DNA from: Casimicrobiaceae bacterium
GTDB taxonomy: Bacteria > Pseudomonadota > Gammaproteobacteria > Burkholderiales > Casimicrobiaceae
Assembly (NCBI GenBank): GCA_955652025.1
Contig: CATPAO010000232.1
Location: 1-14,387, forward strand
Direction: 5' to 3'
Length of the DNA: 14,387 bases
Each line of letters begins with the position of its first letter. Position 1 is the first letter of the stretch. A model generated the notes under the pieces. It was not told the origin of the DNA and did not search any database. It saw only the letters and a list, made by a program, of their open reading frames with translations. A program made the translations under genes and the position numbers. Below, piece after piece: positions 1-7,710 of this stretch.

Positions 1-350
1 ACGCGGACCCGGTCAATGCGTATGTGGCCGCGCGGCTCGGCAGCCCCGCGATCAATCTCATCCCGCGTAGCGTCTGCCCTCAGGTAGTCGCGCCGCCTGA
101 AACGACCACGATCGGCGTGCGGACGGAACACTTGCGCATTCGCAAGAGCGTGAACGGCAGCGCCACCGGCCGGGTCAAGTGGATCGAGCATCTGGGCGAT
201 CAGAATCACCTGCACGTGATGATCGCCGAGACGTTGGTGGTCACGCTCTGCGATCGCAACGCGGGCCTCGCCGTCGGCGATGCGGTGGACATCGATCTCG
301 CCGCGCCGTTGTTCTTCGCCGCCAGCGGCGAGCGATTGCGTCTCCGCTGA
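1..350 (+). CDS. Sugar/polyol ABC transporter ATP-binding protein, C-terminal end (partial)
   Basis: This is the tail of a gene that begins before the window; the frame is open from base 3 to a TGA at 348-350. The visible 115 or so residues hold no Walker A, signature or Walker B motif, which would lie upstream. They start with a stretch like the P-x-N-x-(F/Y)-V-A-x-x-x-GSPxxN segment of MalK/UgpC-type ATPases (PVNAYVAARLGSPAIN), followed by a TOBE-type regulatory domain with the typical GVRTEHLRI and a final beta-rich part. Such ATPases sit on the cytoplasmic face and power uptake of sugars, glycerol-3-phosphate or polyols. The dhaL start lies only 10 bases downstream, so the transporter and the DHA kinase genes are probably one transcript, suggesting import of dihydroxyacetone, glycerol or a related polyol. 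The substrate is inference from context; the family assignment is fairly firm. Confidence 0.85.
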   Translation, partial: ADPVNAYVAARLGSPAINLIPRSVCPQVVAPPETTTIGVRTEHLRIRKSVNGSATGRVKWIEHLGDQNHLHVMIAETLVVTLCDRNAGLAVGDAVDIDLAAPLFFAASGERLRLR

Positions 351-360
351 GAATTCCGAC

Positions 361-963
361 ATGAACGCGGCCTTGCAAAGGAAGCTGATCGAAGCGGTGA
401 CGGGCACGGTGATTGCGCACGCCGACGAGCTCACCACGCTCGACCAGGCGATCGGTGATGGTGATCATGGACTCAACATGAAACGCGGCGCATCAGCAGT
501 TCAGAACCAGCTGGACGATCTCGCGACGAAGCCGTTGCCCGAGGCGCTGAAGGCCCTCGGCATGACGCTTGTGATGAAAGTCGGCGGCGCCTCGGGGCCC
601 CTATATGGAACGCTCTTTACGACGCTGGGCAAGGAGCTCCCCGCGGCGCCGAGCCACGACGACGTCGTACGCGCGATGGGCGCGGCGATCGCCGCCGTGA
701 AAAAGATCGGGCGCTCCGACGTCGGTCAGAAAACGATGCTCGACGTGCTCTCTCCCGCACACGAGGAGCTCGCAACGGACGGGCCGGGTCTGCGGGACCG
801 CGTCCGGCAACGCGCGGCGGCCGCGGCCGCCGCGACGGTGCCGATGAAGGCCACCAAGGGCCGCGCGTCATTCCTGGGCGAGCGTTCGATCGGGCACATG
901 GATCCGGGTGCGCGGTCGTCATCGCTGATGATCGGCGCTATCTGCACGGCAATGGAGGAATGA
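361..963 (+). CDS. dhaL: Dihydroxyacetone kinase ADP-binding subunit DhaL
   Basis: A 200-residue protein, close to the usual DhaL length of about 210. DhaL carries a tightly bound ADP that is rephosphorylated by DhaM and passes the phosphate to DHA held by DhaK. The hallmark IGDGDHGLNMKRG motif is at residues 31-43. With D28, D33 and D35 it reproduces the spacing of the Mg-ADP-binding Asp triad of E. coli DhaL (D30, D35, D37). GGASGPLYGT at 75-84 and a DPGARSSS segment near 181-188 are further nucleotide-site signatures. The ATG at 361 is chosen because the alternative start at 280 would overlap the preceding ABC ATPase by 71 bases and adds unrelated residues. It is the first DHA-specific gene in the operon; the TGA ends 2 bases before the preferred GTG start of dhaM. 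Confidence 0.96.
   Translation: MNAALQRKLIEAVTGTVIAHADELTTLDQAIGDGDHGLNMKRGASAVQNQLDDLATKPLPEALKALGMTLVMKVGGASGPLYGTLFTTLGKELPAAPSHDDVVRAMGAAIAAVKKIGRSDVGQKTMLDVLSPAHEELATDGPGLRDRVRQRAAAAAAATVPMKATKGRASFLGERSIGHMDPGARSSSLMIGAICTAMEE
954..959 (+). promoter_or_regulatory. Ribosome binding site that decides the dhaM start
   Basis: A perfect GGAGGA lies inside the last codons of dhaL. It is 6 bases before GTG 966, the optimal spacing, and directly next to ATG 960, where it could not work normally. It supports a GTG start and translational coupling of dhaL to dhaM. Confidence 0.65.
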
Positions 964-965
964 AC

Positions 966-1364
966 GTGGCCAACGTGGGAATCGTGATCGTGTCGCATTC
1001 GCCGAAGGTCGCCGAAGGCGCCGCCGACATGGTGCGGCAAATGGTCGGCGACAGCGTGCCGCTCGCATGGACCGGCGGCAACCCGGAAGGCGGTCTGGGG
1101 ACCGACGTGGCCGCGATCGTCAGCGCGATCGAACGCGCCTGGTCGGAGGCGGGCGTCGTGATACTCGTCGATCTGGGCGGCGCGGAGACCAACAGTGAAA
1201 TGGCTATCGACCTGCTCGAGCCCGCGCGACGCGACAAGGTGCTCGTCTGCGAAGCGCCGGTCGTCGAGGGCGCGGTGATGGCGGCCACGGAAGCCTCCGG
1301 AGGCGCGGCGCTCGACGCAGTGCGCCGAACGGCCGAGGAATTGTCGCCTACCGGAACCGTCTGA
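966..1364 (+). CDS. dhaM: PTS-dependent dihydroxyacetone kinase phosphotransferase subunit DhaM (EIIA domain only)
   Basis: A single mannose-type EIIA domain of 132 residues. DhaM takes phosphate from HPr on a histidine and rephosphorylates the ADP held by DhaL. The N-terminal strand and active-site loop VGIVIVSHSPKVAEG hold the phospho-histidine (His11 with this start). GGNPEGGLGTD and the VDLGGAETNSEM segment match conserved EIIA-Man family positions. Enteric DhaM proteins are fused to HPr-like and truncated EI-like domains. Here those functions are separate downstream genes, so this is the short form. An ATG at 960 overlaps the dhaL stop as ATGA. However, a strong GGAGGA at 954-959 abuts that ATG with no spacer and lies 6 bases before the GTG at 966, so GTG 966 is preferred. 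Confidence 0.94.
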   Translation: MANVGIVIVSHSPKVAEGAADMVRQMVGDSVPLAWTGGNPEGGLGTDVAAIVSAIERAWSEAGVVILVDLGGAETNSEMAIDLLEPARRDKVLVCEAPVVEGAVMAATEASGGAALDAVRRTAEELSPTGTV

Positions 1365-1385
1365 TCGACCTACCCGCACGTTGAC

Positions 1386-1700
1386 ATGTCCGAGACTTCA
1401 CTCACTGCTTCGGCGTTGCTCACCAACGACGTGGGCCTGCATGCCCGGCCTTCCGTCAAGCTGACGCAGCTCGCCAAACGCTTCGGCGCGAGGATCGAGT
1501 TCGCGCGCGACACCGCGGGCCCGTGGGTGGATGCCAAGAGCCCGGTGAAAGTGATGCGGTTCAAAGCGGCAAAAGGTGAAACGTTGCATTTTCGCGCGAA
1601 CGGTCCCGATGCCGCTGTCGCGCTCGCGGCGATCCTCGCGCTGGTCGAAGGCGGCTTCGCCATCGACGGTGAGGTGTCCTCGCAACGGACCCACGGATGA
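1386..1700 (+). CDS. ptsH: HPr-family phosphocarrier protein of the DHA phosphorelay
   Basis: A 104-residue HPr-like protein, slightly longer than the usual 85-90 because of short extensions at both ends. HPr carries phosphate from Enzyme I to EIIA proteins. The active-site motif GLHARPSVKL is at residues 17-26 with the phospho-His at H19. The regulatory-serine region is present as AKSPVKVM, with S52 in the Ser46 position, so HPr kinase control is possible but not shown. It lies 21 bases after dhaM and its TGA overlaps the Enzyme I ATG (ATGA at 1697-1700). The context strongly suggests it is dedicated to DhaM. A second copy for a general or nitrogen PTS could exist elsewhere in the genome. 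The ATG at 1386 has no clear Shine-Dalgarno sequence. Confidence 0.93.
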   Translation: MSETSLTASALLTNDVGLHARPSVKLTQLAKRFGARIEFARDTAGPWVDAKSPVKVMRFKAAKGETLHFRANGPDAAVALAAILALVEGGFAIDGEVSSQRTHG

Positions 1701-3322
1701 TGGAAAAACACTTTGCCGGCCGCGCCGCGTCGCCCGGCATCGCATTGGGCCGGCTCGTCTCTTTCGCCTCCGACGCCGGCACACGAGTCGCGTCCGGCAG
1801 CATCGATATCGAGACACAGGCGCTGCACTCGGCGCTGGCGAAGGCGCGCAGCGACTTGCGCCGGCTCGTTGAGGAGTCACCCGGTGAGACGGCCGAGATA
1901 CTGGGCTTCCAGGTCGCGATGCTCGACGACGACGTGCTGGCCGAGCCGGCGTTCGCGGCCATCGTGGAAGGCCGCGCTGCGCACGACGCATGGCGGGACG
2001 CGATGGAAGCAGAAGTGGCAGGTTACGAGGCATCGGAGGACGAGTACTTTCGCGCACGCGCCGCCGATGTGCGCGATATTCGCGACCGCGTGCTTGCGAC
2101 CCTCACCGGATCGGATCCAGTGGCCGACGTTCCACCGGGCGTCATCGTGGCCGCCGTCGATCTCGCGCCGTCGCGTTTTCTTGCCATCGATTGGTCGCCC
2201 GGCGGCGCGCTGGTATTGACCGCGGGCAGTGCGACCAGCCACGTCGCGATGTTGGCGCGATCGCGCGGCGTGCCGGCGGTCGTCGGGCTCGGCGTCGACC
2301 TCGCCGAGCTCGCCGGCCACGCACTGGTGGATGCGCATCGCGGCACGCTGATCGTCAATCCCGGTCCGGCGGCTCGCGCGCAATTCGAGCGCGACGCGCG
2401 ATCCGCGTCGGCGGCCCGCGTTCTTGCGGATGCCGCCGCGCTGCGATCTGCCGTCACGCTGGACGGAACGCCGATCCGCATCCTGCTGAACATCGCCGAC
2501 CCGGCGGAACTCGACGGTCTCGATCCCGCGATCTGCGACGGCATCGGACTCGTTCGCACCGAGCTTCTGTTCCACGACCGGCACGAGCTCCCCGACGAGG
2601 AGCATCAATACGCGGTCTACCGTCGCATCGCCCAATGGGCGCAGGATCGACCGGTGACGATCCGCACGCTCGATGCTGGCGGCGACAAGCCGATTCGGAA
2701 CCTTACGCTCGCGGCCGAGAGCAATCCGTTTCTGGGCGTACGCGGGCTGCGCCTTTCCTTCGCGCGGCCCGAGGTGTTTCGCGCTCAGTTGCGCGCCCTC
2801 GCCCGCGCCGCCGTTCACGGCGACGTGAAGATCATGCTGCCGATGGTGACGTTGCCGCGCGAGCTCGCCGCAGCGCGCGCCATGCTCGACGCGGAAGTCG
2901 CGGCACTGCTCGCGGCGAAAATCCCGGCGCGACGCCCCCGCCTCGGCATCATGGTGGAAGTTCCAGCGGCCGCAATTGCCGCCGATCAGTTCGACGCTGA
3001 TTTTTTTTCGATCGGCTCGAACGACCTGACGCAATACGTAGCGGCCGCCGGCCGCGACATCGGCGCCGTAGCCGATCTGGCCGACGCCGTCCAGCCCGCC
3101 ATGCTGCGCTTGTTGCGATACGTCGTGGACGTAGCGCAGGCACAGCGAATCGACGTGAGCCTGTGCGGCGATGCGGGCGGCGATCCGTGTGCCATTCCCT
3201 TGCTGCTCGCCACCGGATTGCGTTCCCTGTCCATGGCGCCGGCGATGGTCGGCCGTGCAAAACTTGCGCTCGGCGCGATCGATCTCACCACGCTGTCCGA
3301 CATCGAACGATGGCCCGCGTAG
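1697..3322 (+). CDS. ptsI: Phosphoenolpyruvate-protein phosphotransferase, PTS Enzyme I
   Basis: A complete 541-residue cytoplasmic Enzyme I, a little shorter than E. coli EI (575). It autophosphorylates from PEP and passes phosphate to HPr. Domain order is normal: the N-terminal HPr-binding and phospho-His domain, with AGSATSHVAMLARSRGVPAV at 176-195 carrying H182, then the C-terminal PEP-binding barrel. The barrel shows GIGLVRTELLF (R287), TIRTLDAGGDKP (R323), ESNPFLGVRGLR, the Mg ligand E421 in IMVEVPAA, GSNDLTQY at 440-447, and the catalytic-acid C490 in LCGDAGGDP. All key residues are retained, so it should be active. It overlaps the HPr gene by 4 bases. A second ATG at 1700 is an equally good start. 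The 3' end overlaps the next small gene by 13 bases. It lacks the GAF domain of the nitrogen-PTS PtsP. Confidence 0.96.
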   Translation: MMEKHFAGRAASPGIALGRLVSFASDAGTRVASGSIDIETQALHSALAKARSDLRRLVEESPGETAEILGFQVAMLDDDVLAEPAFAAIVEGRAAHDAWRDAMEAEVAGYEASEDEYFRARAADVRDIRDRVLATLTGSDPVADVPPGVIVAAVDLAPSRFLAIDWSPGGALVLTAGSATSHVAMLARSRGVPAVVGLGVDLAELAGHALVDAHRGTLIVNPGPAARAQFERDARSASAARVLADAAALRSAVTLDGTPIRILLNIADPAELDGLDPAICDGIGLVRTELLFHDRHELPDEEHQYAVYRRIAQWAQDRPVTIRTLDAGGDKPIRNLTLAAESNPFLGVRGLRLSFARPEVFRAQLRALARAAVHGDVKIMLPMVTLPRELAAARAMLDAEVAALLAAKIPARRPRLGIMVEVPAAAIAADQFDADFFSIGSNDLTQYVAAAGRDIGAVADLADAVQPAMLRLLRYVVDVAQAQRIDVSLCGDAGGDPCAIPLLLATGLRSLSMAPAMVGRAKLALGAIDLTTLSDIERWPA

Positions 3323-3729
3323 TGCCCGAACGTCCGCGCGTCGATGCCGTCACGGCGTACAAGACCGTGTTGAAGCGGATCATCGACACGCGGCCCTCCG
3401 GCACGCGGCACCGCCTCGCCATCGCGCTCGGCAAGAACCGTTCGTTTATTTCGCAGATCGCCAACCCGGTCTATGCGGTGCCGATCCCGGTGCGGCATCT
3501 CGAAACGATCTTCGAGATCTGTCACTTCACCGCGGCCGACCGGCGCGATTTTCTCGCCGCGTACGCGGAAGCTCACCCGCGCCGCCATGACCTGGTCAAG
3601 CAAACCACGGGCACGCGCAAGCTCACGCTGACGCTGCCCGATCTGGGCAGTGCACGGCGCAACCGCCTTCTCGACGAGGCCGTCGCCGATTTCGCCCGCC
3701 GTCTGACGCGTTTCACGGAAGAAGAATAG
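3310..3729 (+). CDS. Small helix-turn-helix (Xre/Cro-like) protein inside the DHA operon
   Basis: A 139-residue protein of no firmly known family name. Residues about 32-70 (RHRLAIALGKNRSFISQI followed by the PIPVRHLETIF segment) look like a lambda-repressor-type helix-turn-helix: a short helix, then recognition helix GKNRSFISQI, then supporting helices. The C-terminal part, with KLTLTLPDLG and a final Arg/Asp-rich helix, is separate and could mediate dimerisation or ligand sensing. There is no signal peptide or membrane segment. The gene overlaps the end of ptsI by 13 bases and ends 18 bases before dhaK. It is therefore co-transcribed with them and is a good candidate for a local regulator, in place of the DhaR, DhaS or DhaQ regulators of other DHA systems. 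The ATG at 3310 is chosen over far-upstream starts that lie deep within ptsI; GTG 3322 is an alternative. The DNA-binding role is inference from fold resemblance. Confidence 0.8.
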   Translation: MARVVPERPRVDAVTAYKTVLKRIIDTRPSGTRHRLAIALGKNRSFISQIANPVYAVPIPVRHLETIFEICHFTAADRRDFLAAYAEAHPRRHDLVKQTTGTRKLTLTLPDLGSARRNRLLDEAVADFARRLTRFTEEE

Positions 3730-3747
3730 AAATTCGAGGACAAGGAC

Positions 3748-4737
3748 ATGAAAAAGCTCATCAACGCCACCGACAATCTACTCACGGAAAGCTTGAACGG
3801 CTTCGCGGCCGCCCACGCGGACATCGTGACACTCGGCGCCGAGCACAAGTTCGTGCGCCGGCGCGCGCCGAAGGTGGGCAAAGTGGCACTGATTTCCGGC
3901 GGTGGTTCGGGGCATGAGCCGTTGCATGCCGGTTTCGTCGGCCACGGCATGCTCGACGCCGCCTGTCCCGGCCAGGTGTTCACGTCGCCGACCCCCGACC
4001 AGATGGTCGCGGCCGTCGCAGCAGTCGACACGGGCGGCGGCTGCGTTTTTATCGTCAAGAACTACGAAGGCGACGTGATGAACTTCCAGATGGCCGCCGA
4101 TCTCGCGGGCGGAAATGTGACGACCATCATTACCGATGACGACGTGGCGGTCGAAGCCTCGACGTGGTCGACCGGGCGGCGCGGCGTCGCGGGCACGATG
4201 ATCGTGGAAAAAATGGTGGGCGCCGCCGCGGAGCGAGGCGCCACGATGTCCCAGCTGAAGGACCTCGGCGATCGGATCAACCGACGAACTCGATCAATGG
4301 GTGTGGCGCTGACGTCGTGCACAGTGCCCGCGGCCGGCAAGCCGACGTTCACCTTGAGCGATGACGAGATGGAAATGGGCGTGGGCATCCACGGCGAGCC
4401 TGGGCGGCGTCGCGTCCGACTCGCCACCGCCGACGCGATCGCGGACGAGATGGCCGGCGCGATTCTCGACGACCTCGACTCGGCCCACGGAACCGAGGCG
4501 CTGCTTCTCGTCAACGGCTTCGGCGGCACGCCGGCGATGGAGCTTTACCTGATGGTCAACTCGGCGCTGCGCGTGCTGCGGAAGAAGGGCCTCAACGTCT
4601 CCCGCTTTCTCACTGGCAACTATGTCACGTCGCTGGAAATGGCGGGGTGCTCGATTACAGTCTCGCTGCTCGATGCCGAATTGCGGGCGCTTTGGGATGC
4701 ACCCGTGCAAACGGCCGCGTTGCGCTGGGGAATCTGA
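3748..4737 (+). CDS. dhaK: Dihydroxyacetone kinase DHA-binding subunit DhaK
   Basis: A 329-residue DhaK, slightly shorter than the 356-residue E. coli protein. DhaK binds dihydroxyacetone covalently as a hemiaminal on a histidine, and DhaL-ATP then phosphorylates it to DHAP. GGGSGHEPLHAGFVGHGMLD at 51-70 carries H56, and NYEGD at 105-109 carries D109; both numbers coincide with the catalytic residues known in E. coli DhaK. The substrate-binding histidine is H215 in EMGVGIHGEPG. The conserved VNGFGGTP block is at 255-262. The start is supported by GAGGA at 3736-3740, 7 bases upstream. It is the last gene of the operon, which is unusual since dhaK and dhaL are often adjacent. It meets the opposing metallophosphoesterase gene with only 4 bases between stop codons. 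Confidence 0.97.
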   Translation: MKKLINATDNLLTESLNGFAAAHADIVTLGAEHKFVRRRAPKVGKVALISGGGSGHEPLHAGFVGHGMLDAACPGQVFTSPTPDQMVAAVAAVDTGGGCVFIVKNYEGDVMNFQMAADLAGGNVTTIITDDDVAVEASTWSTGRRGVAGTMIVEKMVGAAAERGATMSQLKDLGDRINRRTRSMGVALTSCTVPAAGKPTFTLSDDEMEMGVGIHGEPGRRRVRLATADAIADEMAGAILDDLDSAHGTEALLLVNGFGGTPAMELYLMVNSALRVLRKKGLNVSRFLTGNYVTSLEMAGCSITVSLLDAELRALWDAPVQTAALRWGI

Positions 4738-4741
4738 AACG

Positions 4742-5890
4742 CTACGCCGCCTGCCGAACCAGCCGCAGGTACGTAATCTCCGACGGCACGCCAAAGCGCT
4801 TGGGCGGACCCCAGTACCCGGTGCCTCGGCTGGTGTACACCCACAGCTCACGCAGGCGATGAAGGCCCGCCGTGAAGGGCTGCTGCAGGCGAACCAGGAA
4901 ATTCCACGGCAGGAACTGGCCACCATGAGTGTGGCCGGACAACTGCAATTGGAATCCCGCGTCGGCCGCCGCCGACGCGCTTCGCGGCTGGTGCGCCAGT
5001 AACAGCTTGAATGCGACGTTGGTCGGCGCGCCGGCGAGGGCGGCGTGCGGATCGCTGCGGTGCGAAGGATCGAAATGGTGGCCACTGTGATCGGTCACCC
5101 CGGCGACGATCAATACCCCCTGCCGATGCTGCAGGACGACGTGTTCGTTCAAGAGCACTCGCACGTCGAGGCGTCGAAGCTCGTCGATCCAGGCATGGGC
5201 GTCCGAATAGTACTCATGATTTCCGGTGACGAAAAACGTGCCGTGACGCGAGGACAGTTGCGCGATCGGTGCCACGTGATCGGCAAGCTCGGCCACCGAA
5301 CCGTCGACGAGATCGCCGGTGACCGCCACCATGTCGGCGTTGAGACGATTCACCGCCTCGACGATCGCCTGCACATAGGGTCGCTTGATCGTGGGACCGA
5401 TGTGGACGTCGGTGATCTGGGCGATCGTGAAACCGTGCAAGTCGCCCGGCAGCCCGGCAATCGGCACATCGACGCGGACGACTGCCGCGGTCCGGCGTGC
5501 GTTCAGAAGGCCCAGGGCGGTGATCGCGATGGCGGCGATCGGCACTAGCATCGCGGATGCTATGGCCACGTCGTTCCCCGGGTGGAGTCCGGGCTGCCAT
5601 TTGTACGCGATCGCGAGCAGCGCCAGGCCGACGTCACGCAGGAGCGTGAGCACCAGTAACGATGAGAAGAGCCCCATCAACAGCGTCCCGACCCACGTGA
5701 AGGCATCGGCGAACGGCGTCGCGCGCCGCCGCCCCACGATCAAGCTCATGGGCATCATCACGAACGAGAGCACGAGCAGCGTTGCCAGGAGTCCCCACGC
5801 GAGAGGCCACGACCGCAGGTCGGGCAGGAGGCGCCACCCGACATAAGCATGCAAGAGCGCGAACAAGGCGACAACCAGGGAGCGACCCAT
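4742..5890 (-). CDS. Membrane-anchored calcineurin-like metallophosphoesterase (YkuE/YaeI type)
   Basis: A 382-residue protein. The first 130 or so residues form about four hydrophobic membrane segments, with a charged GRRR loop near 53-56. A calcineurin-like metallophosphoesterase domain follows. Its metal and catalytic motifs are complete and in order: TDVHIGP (D161, H163), TGDLVDG (D193), TGNHEYY (N224, H225), LAHQPR (H300) and SGHTHGGQF (H320, H322). This layout matches YaeI/YkuE-type enzymes, some of which act on lipid-linked phosphates such as lipid A precursors, but the substrate here cannot be read from sequence. The catalytic domain most likely lies on one membrane face; which one is uncertain. 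A GTG two codons upstream (5896) is an alternative start, and neither has a clear ribosome site. It converges on dhaK and is divergent from the small Cys-rich gene. Confidence 0.92.
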   Translation of the reverse strand: MGRSLVVALFALLHAYVGWRLLPDLRSWPLAWGLLATLLVLSFVMMPMSLIVGRRRATPFADAFTWVGTLLMGLFSSLLVLTLLRDVGLALLAIAYKWQPGLHPGNDVAIASAMLVPIAAIAITALGLLNARRTAAVVRVDVPIAGLPGDLHGFTIAQITDVHIGPTIKRPYVQAIVEAVNRLNADMVAVTGDLVDGSVAELADHVAPIAQLSSRHGTFFVTGNHEYYSDAHAWIDELRRLDVRVLLNEHVVLQHRQGVLIVAGVTDHSGHHFDPSHRSDPHAALAGAPTNVAFKLLLAHQPRSASAAADAGFQLQLSGHTHGGQFLPWNFLVRLQQPFTAGLHRLRELWVYTSRGTGYWGPPKRFGVPSEITYLRLVRQAA

Positions 5891-6031
5891 GGCCACACCA
5901 TGAGGGCGCCCTGTCGCGTTTCAACAGGCGCCGCAAAAGAATTACCGCATGTCTGCCCGTGAAATCCTACGACCAAAACGGCGAATGGCCGACAGCGCTT
6001 GGGCCGGCGAAGGGAGCATCTTTGGATCACG

Positions 6032-6325
6032 ATGGGGCAGAGTGCTTCGCGAGAGCCGTGGCACGCCGTCAGCATTGTCGGCGGCGGGAACGCATGCGCC
6101 GCAGCCACAGCCTTTTCAGGCAAGCGCTTTCTCGCCGCAGAAGCGCCCCGAATCCCGCTGCCGAAATGTACGGTCCCTCATCGCTGTACCTGCGCCTATC
6201 GCCATTACTCGGATCGGCGAACACGTCAGCGTCGCGCTTCGGATCGAGGAATGCACGGCAAGCACACCGGACACGATCGACGGGAGCAACGTGGACGCCG
6301 CGCCGACGATTTAGCGCAACGCTGA
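6032..6325 (+). CDS. Small conserved Cys-rich protein of unknown function
   Basis: A 97-residue protein in a stretch that would otherwise look empty. The N-terminal part, WHAVSIVGGGNACAAA at 10-25 then GKRFLAAEAPRIPLP at 30-44, is followed by a tight cysteine/aromatic motif, C46-x5-C52-T-C54-A-Y-R-H-Y-S-D-R-R to residue 63. A basic tail ends in DRREQRGRRADD. From memory this pattern (RFL..EAP.LPLP, CxCxYxHYxDRR, GRR-x-D end) recurs in small uncharacterised proteobacterial proteins, which argues for a real gene. The Cys/His set (C46, C52, C54, H58) could bind a metal, but that is inference. ATG 6032 is preferred, with GGA 6 bases upstream; TTG 5999 is in frame. Transcription diverges from the metallophosphoesterase. 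No function is assigned. Confidence 0.72.
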   Translation: MGQSASREPWHAVSIVGGGNACAAATAFSGKRFLAAEAPRIPLPKCTVPHRCTCAYRHYSDRRTRQRRASDRGMHGKHTGHDRREQRGRRADDLAQR

Positions 6326-7546
<1,221 letters not shown>

Positions 7547-7710
7547 CGAAGGTCGAGGATCGTCGCCAACGTGGCGCCCGCGCATCTGCACCCTGCTGCG
7601 CGCAGTCAGTCGGGATCCCGATTACCCCGGCTCTCTGACGAGGATGGGCGCGTCGGCGGGCGGCGGACGTTACAATGGTCAAGGTCACTACCTGATGGAA
7701 GCGGCGGGGG
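7547..7710 (+). promoter_or_regulatory. Intergenic region before hpnM with a possible -10 box
   Basis: A 164-base gap without a gene. TACAAT at 7671-7676 is a reasonable sigma70 -10 box 35 bases before the hpnM ATG. The position 17 bases upstream of it has no recognisable -35 box. No hairpin followed by a T run was found after the deaminase gene. Confidence 0.3.

Noticed and set aside
1877..3034. 385-codon open frame on the minus strand opposite ptsI
   Set aside because: It lies inside ptsI, whose EI motifs are unambiguous; the composition is shadow-like.
4738..4741. Transcription terminator between dhaK and the phosphoesterase gene
   Set aside because: Only 4 bases separate the stop codons and no hairpin with a T run was seen; the same holds for the 5-base hpnM-mlaA junction.
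5949..6314. 121-codon open frame overlapping the small Cys-rich gene in another frame
   Set aside because: It has Ser/Pro/Ala-rich random-looking composition, whereas the frame at 6032-6325 has a structured Cys/His motif and a typical small-protein tail.
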